Virus record (IMG/VR): IMGVR_UViG_3300036912_000011
Span: 1 to 43,540 of that record
DNA from: a virus
Direction: 5' to 3' (one strand)
Length of the DNA stretch: 43,540 nt
The position numbers and the translations under genes are program-made. A model generated the notes under the pieces. The model worked only from the letters and a program-made list of their open reading frames with translations. It was not told the origin of the DNA and did no database searches. Position 1 is the stretch's first letter, and every line of letters begins with the position of its first letter. Below, piece after piece: positions 39,225 to 43,540 of this stretch.

Positions 39225-39490
39225 TGGACGAGCAACAAACTACCCGTCTCGAAGCACTTCGCCTTAAGTTTGATAATGAAGGACCAGCATCCCTTTCTCA
39301 ACAAGAAGGAGAGGAATTTGTACGCCTCATGAGACTTGAAGGTACTGCCTTTGCGAAGGCCAAGTCATCAAAGCGAGCAGCAGCAAGTGGAGGGAAGAAA
39401 GAGGCAAAACTCGCTCCTCCTCCTTCTGCTGCGGACTTTGCGGCGAAGTTAAAGGCAATTAAGGAAAGGATGGCAGGAGGAAAAGTATGA
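39224..39490 (+). CDS. Hypothetical 88-aa protein with AKLKAIKER motif
   Basis: Charged helix, an Ala/Lys-rich middle, then FAAKLKAIKERMAGG at the C-terminus, matching the motif in the 37731 protein. ATGA overlap with the next gene. Confidence 0.6.
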   Translation: MDEQQTTRLEALRLKFDNEGPASLSQQEGEEFVRLMRLEGTAFAKAKSSKRAAASGGKKEAKLAPPPSAADFAAKLKAIKERMAGGKV

Positions 39491-39795
39491 CACCAGAAGC
39501 ACAAAGGATTGCGATTGCAGAGGTGTGTGGATGGAAACGATGCCAGCCCGACGTACTAGATTATCGAAAGGGTGAGTTTCCAATGGGAGAAGCACCCAAT
39601 GGTATGTATCAGGCACTTCCTGACTACCCCAACGACCTCAATGCAATGCACGAGGCGGAAGCTAAAGTATTAAATCACCAACAGTGGTGGGCCTACCAAG
39701 AGCAGCTAGAAAAATTGGTAAAATACACCTTGGGAGCCACCGCCTCTCAACGCGCCGAGGCGTTCCTACGAACACTTAACCTTTGGAAAGATTAG
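39487..39795 (+). CDS. Phage ABA-sandwich-like small protein
   Basis: 102 aa. MTPEAQRIAIAEVCGWKRCQ and PDYPNDLNAMHEAEAKVL are the recurrent features of a widespread small phage protein group (ABA sandwich type). Molecular role unknown. Its stop lies just before the nuclease start. Confidence 0.65.
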   Translation: MTPEAQRIAIAEVCGWKRCQPDVLDYRKGEFPMGEAPNGMYQALPDYPNDLNAMHEAEAKVLNHQQWWAYQEQLEKLVKYTLGATASQRAEAFLRTLNLWKD

Positions 39796-39797
39796 CT

Positions 39798-40736
39798 ATG
39801 CTTCCTCTCATCATTGACAACACTAAATTATCCGCCTTCCGCGCTTGTCCTCGCAAGTACTACTTTCGCCACATCCTTGGATTGAAGGAGGACAAGGTCG
39901 CACCTCCCCTTAACTTCAACGCAGCCATCCACGCAGGATATGCAGCGTGGCTCCTTGGCAGTCCCCAAGATACCGCCATTGGCAACGCCTTACGAAGTAT
40001 GCAAGCACAAGCATTTGACGCAGAGGAGTGGCGAACGCCTGACAAGGTAGTTGAGCTACTCACTGAACTCTTTAAGGAAGAGCCACCACCCCTCATTGCA
40101 GATAAGGAGGGCAAACCTCTTGTTGAGGTAAGCTTCAGCTTCCCCCTTCTCACTGTCAATGACAGTAAAATACAGGAGCTATTAAAGGCCGCTGGCTACA
40201 GTGACCTCATCTACTGCGGCATTGTGGATATGTTTAGCAGTATCGGTGACAAGGTAATCATCGTTGACCACAAAGGATGTGGGAAACTGGAAGGAAAAAA
40301 GGGGGAAGGAAAGCGCTTACCAAGTTACTTCTGGTCTGGCTTCAAGCCTCACTGTGCAACCACAGGATACCTTTGGGGAGCCTCACAGTTCTTTAAGGAC
40401 AGAATACACACTGTGATGATTAACGGATTAGGCTGTGACCGCTATGGCACTTCCTTCGGTCGTCAGACCTTTACCTATGTTCCTGAAGAAGTGGAAGAGT
40501 GGAGACAGTCCACTATCTCCACAGTTAATAATCTCCTTCACACTGAGATTGAGCATAACCTTTCAACAAGGTACAACAGCGACGCGTGTTTTAACTTTGG
40601 TAGGCGATGTGAATATCAGCAAATGTGTAGCTTACCCGCGAGTCAAAGAAAAGGGTTTGAAGGTAATTACAAGGTGGAGCACTGGAATCCACTTGAGGTG
40701 AGAAAAGAAGAGGCAGCAAAACTTGGGAGTGAATGA
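39798..40736 (+). CDS. PD-(D/E)XK nuclease, RecB/Cas4-like
   Basis: 312 aa from ATG 39798 (GGAAAG upstream). Active-site residues are visible in order: His45 (IHAGYAA), Glu110 (LVEVSF), Asp144 (CGIVDMF) and Asp157-x-Lys159 (IVDHKGCG). Cys17 (FRACPRKYYF) and a C-terminal Cys trio (CFNFGRRCEYQQMC) fit an iron-sulfur cluster as in Cas4/AddB. Likely an exonuclease that makes single-stranded ends for recombination with the RecA-like ATPase downstream. ATGA overlap with the next gene. Confidence 0.8.
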   Translation: MLPLIIDNTKLSAFRACPRKYYFRHILGLKEDKVAPPLNFNAAIHAGYAAWLLGSPQDTAIGNALRSMQAQAFDAEEWRTPDKVVELLTELFKEEPPPLIADKEGKPLVEVSFSFPLLTVNDSKIQELLKAAGYSDLIYCGIVDMFSSIGDKVIIVDHKGCGKLEGKKGEGKRLPSYFWSGFKPHCATTGYLWGASQFFKDRIHTVMINGLGCDRYGTSFGRQTFTYVPEEVEEWRQSTISTVNNLLHTEIEHNLSTRYNSDACFNFGRRCEYQQMCSLPASQRKGFEGNYKVEHWNPLEVRKEEAAKLGSE

Positions 40737-41110
40737 AAATAACCCTTGACACCAATGACTTCTTCACCATCCAATACTTCGACAATGCCTTCGGCGGCAA
40801 TGCAGAGGATTGGGGCTCAGGCTCCTTCGTTGACAGCAACGGTGAACTTCAGCACATGGAGCAGGTTGAGGAGTTTCGTAACCCAGCCTCCATTGCTGAG
40901 GGAATCTCAATTCGCATTAACCTTTCCAAACTTCGGAAAGCAATGGCAAACGCAGGAGTGTGGTGGTGTAAAGATGAGGAGCTAGCAAAAGCAAATGAAC
41001 TATTCTTTAACCGAGCAGGAAGTAGCGACCTTACTGGAGGCCCTTCGCTTCCACCAACGGTCACTACGCAAGGAGATTTCAACGAGTACCTCGCCAGCAC
41101 AGAGGTATAG
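40733..41110 (+). CDS. Hypothetical 125-aa protein overlapping its neighbour
   Basis: MKITLDTNDFFTIQYFDNAF then ISIRINLSKLRKAM; alpha/beta pattern. Its last 38 codons overlap the 73-aa ORF at 40995 in another frame. Contains a degenerate copy of the 21-bp palindrome (40921-40941). Function unknown. Confidence 0.62.
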   Translation: MKITLDTNDFFTIQYFDNAFGGNAEDWGSGSFVDSNGELQHMEQVEEFRNPASIAEGISIRINLSKLRKAMANAGVWWCKDEELAKANELFFNRAGSSDLTGGPSLPPTVTTQGDFNEYLASTEV

Positions 41111-41216
41111 GCTTTACATAGCAAAGGGATTGTTAAACGACCTAACGAAAGTGAGAAGGAAAATAGAGAAGGAGACAAAGCAACATGAACCAGAAAGTAA
41201 ACCCTTACCTTTCTAA
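40995..41216 (+). CDS. Small helical 73-aa protein
   Basis: MNYSLTEQEVATLLEALRFH and YRLYIAKGLLNDLTKVRRKI give a clear two-helix phage protein of a common type (LTEQE...LL..AL). It overlaps the previous gene by 116 bases; both frames look protein-like. Function unknown. Confidence 0.6.
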   Translation: MNYSLTEQEVATLLEALRFHQRSLRKEISTSTSPAQRYRLYIAKGLLNDLTKVRRKIEKETKQHEPESKPLPF

Positions 41217-41221
41217 ACAAC

Positions 41222-41989
41222 ATGAATAACCTCCGCATACGAGAGTTAAGGTTTGGTCGCCCAAAGACTCGCAAGACCTCCGCGATAGTCGAGACATACC
41301 CTACTCCTATGGTAGTGTTTAACTTCGAGATGGACGGCCTCAGCGTGGTGAAGGCACGCAAGATTACCTTTGTTAACAGCCTTGAATACAGAGAGTTGTT
41401 GAAGAAGAAAATGGAAGAGCTGCCAGAGGTAGTCGCCCTTGACTACATTTACGCAGCAAATAAAAGGATAGGAACTAACTTTGGGATAACTTATGAAGCC
41501 TCGACATTTGAGCGATTCGCAAATGATGCAAATTTGCTTCTTGACTCCTGTCCCTTCAAGACCGTCGTACTTGATAGCCTTACAGGAGTCAGTGAGGCAG
41601 CGATTGGACTGGTGGGAGCAAAGAATCCCGCAGCACTTAAAGACGCAAGACACTGGGCTGGACAGGCTGGTGCTAAGATTCGTGAGGTTGTCTCTTGCTT
41701 ATACGCAATTAACTGCCAATGCGTCGTCATCATCGCTCACGAAATGGTCAGTGAGAACGAAACCACAAAGGAAGTTAGAGTTCTCCCTAACATCGTCAGT
41801 GGGCAAAAAGAAACGCTAGGCGCACTTGCAAGTCAGTTCATCTACGCCACTACTGAGATGGACAACCAAGGAAAGCCTAAGTTTGTGGTGTACACACAGC
41901 CCACTGGCCTCGTTAAGGGACTTGGGATGAGGGTAGGCAACATTGGAAAGGGAGTGTGTGGGCCAGCCTTTGAGGAGATTTATGGATAG
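41222..41989 (+). CDS. RecA-fold ATPase (Sak4/AAA_24-like recombinase)
   Basis: 255 aa. Short RecA-type domain: degenerate Walker A GRPKTRKTS (12-20; Arg in place of the usual Gly before Lys), Walker B TVVLDSLTG near 116-124, then CQCVVIIAHEM, a sensor-like strand, and a C-terminal QPTGLVKGLGMRVGN. Size and layout fit phage Sak4-like proteins that pair DNA strands, usually encoded next to a nuclease and an ssDNA-binding protein as here. Weak ribosome site; a 14-codon ORF overlaps the start. Confidence 0.72.
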   Translation: MNNLRIRELRFGRPKTRKTSAIVETYPTPMVVFNFEMDGLSVVKARKITFVNSLEYRELLKKKMEELPEVVALDYIYAANKRIGTNFGITYEASTFERFANDANLLLDSCPFKTVVLDSLTGVSEAAIGLVGAKNPAALKDARHWAGQAGAKIREVVSCLYAINCQCVVIIAHEMVSENETTKEVRVLPNIVSGQKETLGALASQFIYATTEMDNQGKPKFVVYTQPTGLVKGLGMRVGNIGKGVCGPAFEEIYG

Positions 41990-42242
41990 CATCATAGACG
42001 AAACAGAAATCATCAATCTAGTGGCAATTGCTTCAACAAAAGAAACAGGGTGGGTAAGACTTATAGGAGGCATCTTTGTTAAGTACCTTGAGGGTAAAGC
42101 AACTTATGCAGTGTGGCAAGTAGGTGAAAATTGGGTAAGAAGAACACCTAAAGCCACCTATCATAGTGGGAGCTGCTATAATGATAATGATGAAGTTTTC
42201 TCTACATTACAAGCAGAGTTGACACTAGGAACAAACTTTTGA
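41982..42242 (+). CDS. Hypothetical 86-aa protein
   Basis: ATG 41982 with GAGGAG upstream, overlapping the ATPase gene by 8 bases. AT-rich, beta-leaning (WVRLIGGIFVKYLEGKATYA). No family recognised. Confidence 0.6.
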   Translation: MDSIIDETEIINLVAIASTKETGWVRLIGGIFVKYLEGKATYAVWQVGENWVRRTPKATYHSGSCYNDNDEVFSTLQAELTLGTNF

Positions 42243-42299
42243 CAGCGCAGAAAACAAACCAACAAACAAACTGTCAAAAACAAGAGGAGAAGTAAAAGT

Positions 42300-42779
42300 A
42301 TGGCAGGAGCAATAACAGTAGATATGAAGCCAGAAGATTTTCTTCTCGGCTTCCCTATCCTCCTCCCAGGAACCTACGTCAGTCTTATCAGTGACGTAGA
42401 ACTGGCGACGAGTAAGAAGGCACAAGAGGCAGGAGCAACTGAGCCTAACATGGCGGTGCTGAAGTTCACCCCACAAGGCAGGGTCAAGGTGCAAACCAAG
42501 GACACAGAAACTGGCGAGTCAAAGGTGACTGAGATTGATGGGCGAGAGCTCCTCAAAAGTCAGTGTGTGTTCCAAGGTAACTGCGCCCGACAAACCCTTG
42601 AGTTACAGGTTGCAACGAGGACTCCTAACATTGGGTTTAGAAAGACTGGAGAAAACTCTGGCCAGTTCTTCCCGGAGGAGTATATTCAGTTCAAGGGGAA
42701 GGTGGTAAAGGTAGTCGTGGAGAATGAAGACTATGAAGGAAGGGCACAGGCCAAGGTGAAAGCCCTTTACCCCGCGTAA
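42300..42779 (+). CDS. DUF669-like protein, putative ssDNA-binding/recombination partner
   Basis: 159 aa. LPGTYVSLISDVELATSKKA, MAVLKFTPQGRVKVQT and a C-terminal KVVKVVVENEDYEGRAQAKV match the pattern of DUF669-type phage proteins, often found beside Sak4-like ATPases and nucleases. It may bind single-stranded DNA, by analogy. AGAGGAG precedes ATG 42300. Confidence 0.6.
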   Translation: MAGAITVDMKPEDFLLGFPILLPGTYVSLISDVELATSKKAQEAGATEPNMAVLKFTPQGRVKVQTKDTETGESKVTEIDGRELLKSQCVFQGNCARQTLELQVATRTPNIGFRKTGENSGQFFPEEYIQFKGKVVKVVVENEDYEGRAQAKVKALYPA

Positions 42780-42985
42780 GTAACTCAGGGACTGGCCGCC
42801 CTAAATATGCCACTCCCCGCTTTCGAGGGTCAGGAATATCGAAGGAAAGCATCCAACTATAACAGTGAATCGAACGACTAATCCCATCCTAGGGTGGAGT
42901 GTCGTGGCTGTAAAAGTCCCCGCAAGCGGGTGGCAGGTGTAACCCCTGCTGGATGCCCAATTTTTAGTGGTAGTGAAGGAAAAGA
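42780..42985 (+). ncRNA. Structured non-coding stretch
   Basis: 206 bases with no convincing ORF. Possible helices: GCTTTC/GAAAGC (42819-42824, 42845-42850), CACTCC/GGAGTG (42811-42816, 42896-42901), ACGAC/GTCGT (42874-42878, 42901-42905), GCATCC/GGATGC (42849-42854, 42951-42956), CCCG/CGGG (42918-42921, 42926-42929) and GCAGG/CCTGC (42933-42937, 42945-42949), then TTTTT. Some pairings exclude each other or form a pseudoknot. No known RNA family recognised; it could be a leader with a terminator or a small RNA. Confidence 0.4.
42933..42965 (+). terminator. Terminator-like hairpin with T5
   Basis: GCAGG / CCTGC stem with 7-base loop, then GGATGCCCAA and TTTTT (42961-42965). Ends the structured stretch before the zinc-ribbon gene. 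Confidence 0.4.
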
Positions 42986-43210
42986 ATGAAAATAAATAGT
43001 AAAGTAACTGTAGGCAGTGATACTCCAATTAAGCCTTTTCCTCGTAAGACGTGGACTTACAAGTGTCGCAACCCAAAGTGTGAACATGAGTGGAAGGTAA
43101 AAGGTGTTAGTCCTATGGAGTGCCCTAAGTGTCACAGCTACAACTTTCACCTCATCATTAAAGAGGTGAGTAAAGGGGAGGATAGTAATGCCACCTACTC
43201 AGGAAGCTAA
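42986..43210 (+). CDS. Zinc-ribbon protein (74 aa)
   Basis: C27-x4-C32 (KCRNPKCEHEW) and C46-x2-C49 (ECPKCHSYNFH) form a clear zinc ribbon. AAGGAAAA precedes the ATG. A likely nucleic-acid or protein-binding regulator; partner unknown. Overlaps the next ORF by 23 bases. Confidence 0.72.
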   Translation: MKINSKVTVGSDTPIKPFPRKTWTYKCRNPKCEHEWKVKGVSPMECPKCHSYNFHLIIKEVSKGEDSNATYSGS

Positions 43211-43355
43211 CCCCCTTAACTTTAAGGAGAATGAATGGGAATTTCCCAAGGCTAGAAACTACAACTGGCTGAGGAAAAAGAAGTGGATACGTTACACAAG
43301 CAATGGTGAACCAGTGAAGAAAGACAATGAACATCCTAGAAAAGCCAATAGCTGA
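43188..43355 (+). CDS. Small 55-aa basic protein
   Basis: ATG 43188 with GGGGAGG upstream. Trp/Lys-rich (KARNYNWLRKKKWIRYTS). Overlaps the ParB-methyltransferase start by 29 bases. No family recognised. Confidence 0.58.
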   Translation: MPPTQEANPLNFKENEWEFPKARNYNWLRKKKWIRYTSNGEPVKKDNEHPRKANS

Positions 43356-43540
43356 CATCATCGTAAGTGCTCGCCAACGCACCAAGTTCCCCGACAGCGA
43401 AGGCCTCAAGGCGAGCATCAAGAAGTTTGGCCTCATCAACCCTCTCACCATTGACCACCTTAACAACTTAGTTGCTGGCGAGCGTAGGTTGATTTGCTGT
43501 AAAGAACTTGGCATGATCACAGTACCCTGTGTACTGAGAG
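43327..43540 (+). CDS. ParB-DNA methyltransferase fusion (5' part; continues at base 1)
   Basis: Start ATG 43327 gives MNILEKPIADIIVSARQRTK, the usual beginning of a ParB/Srx domain. The frame continues without a break into base 1 of the window when the 150-base overlap is removed (43390 joined to 1). At residue 64 this copy encodes Ile, while the copy at 126-128 encodes Thr. Confidence 0.88.
   Translation, partial: MNILEKPIADIIVSARQRTKFPDSEGLKASIKKFGLINPLTIDHLNNLVAGERRLICCKELGMITVPCVLR
43391..43540. repeat. Terminal redundancy, right copy
   Basis: Matches 1-150 at 149 of 150 positions; see the left copy. Confidence 0.95.

Noticed and set aside
42861-42885. tRNA-like T-loop (GTTCGATTC on the minus strand)
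   Set aside because: The flanking bases do not form a T stem, and no anticodon or acceptor arms could be built. No tRNA was found by eye elsewhere.
1-43540. Lysogeny module
   Set aside because: No integrase, excisionase or CI-like repressor could be recognised on either strand.

Overview
The window is a complete or nearly complete genome of a tailed double-stranded DNA bacteriophage. Bases 1-150 recur at 43391-43540 with one mismatch, and a ParB-methyltransferase gene reads across that junction. The map therefore closes into a circle of about 43.39 kb. Terminase, portal, scaffold, an SU10-like capsid protein, an adaptor, a propeller-like tail protein and a very large ejection-type protein are visible. 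No tape measure, sheath or long-tail genes are seen, which suggests a podovirus-like, strictly lytic phage (no integrase or repressor recognised). The host is unknown. The many secreted, Thr-Asn-rich ('VTN') proteins resemble surface proteins of Verrucomicrobia-like bacteria, but this is only a hint.

Layout. Two transcription arms diverge from a gene-poor control region at about 34.67-35.24 kb and converge near 6.9-7.06 kb. The rightward arm (35.24 kb to the end, then 1 to 7.06 kb) carries many small early genes. It also carries a recombination set (PD-(D/E)XK nuclease at 39.8 kb, RecA/Sak4-like ATPase at 41.2 kb, DUF669-like protein at 42.3 kb), the ParB-methyltransferase and a replication set. 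The replication set is a uracil-DNA-glycosylase / 3'-5' exonuclease / family A polymerase whose gene is split in two by two small ORFs, plus a DUF3987-like ATPase. Most genes overlap their neighbour by ATGA, so they are probably translationally coupled. AT-rich small ORFs of unknown function are slotted between core genes; one is flanked by a 32-bp duplication.

The leftward arm (34.67 down to 6.89 kb) runs: small and large terminase; a cassette of collagen-like, LamG and signal-peptide-bearing VTN-repeat proteins (32.4-27.1 kb); small membrane and lipoprotein genes that may serve lysis (27.1-24.3 kb); portal, scaffold, capsid, adaptor and tail genes (24.3-15.3 kb); a GT-A-like glycosyltransferase; two ejection-type proteins; and an ATP-grasp enzyme at the end. 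No endolysin was recognised.

Non-coding signals include a promoter with an operator-like inverted repeat (35.08-35.13 kb), an attenuator-like terminator upstream of the late arm (34.86-34.90 kb), a long inverted repeat around an AT-rich core that could be a replication origin (36.0-36.12 kb), paired RBS hairpins with compensatory differences (36.65 and 36.92 kb), a structured non-coding stretch (42.78-42.98 kb) and a dispersed 21-bp palindrome centred on TCCAATNATTGGA. Two copies of this palindrome lie in a 29-bp near-identical element placed in inverted orientation at the two ends of the late arm. All functions were assigned by reading motifs, without database searches.
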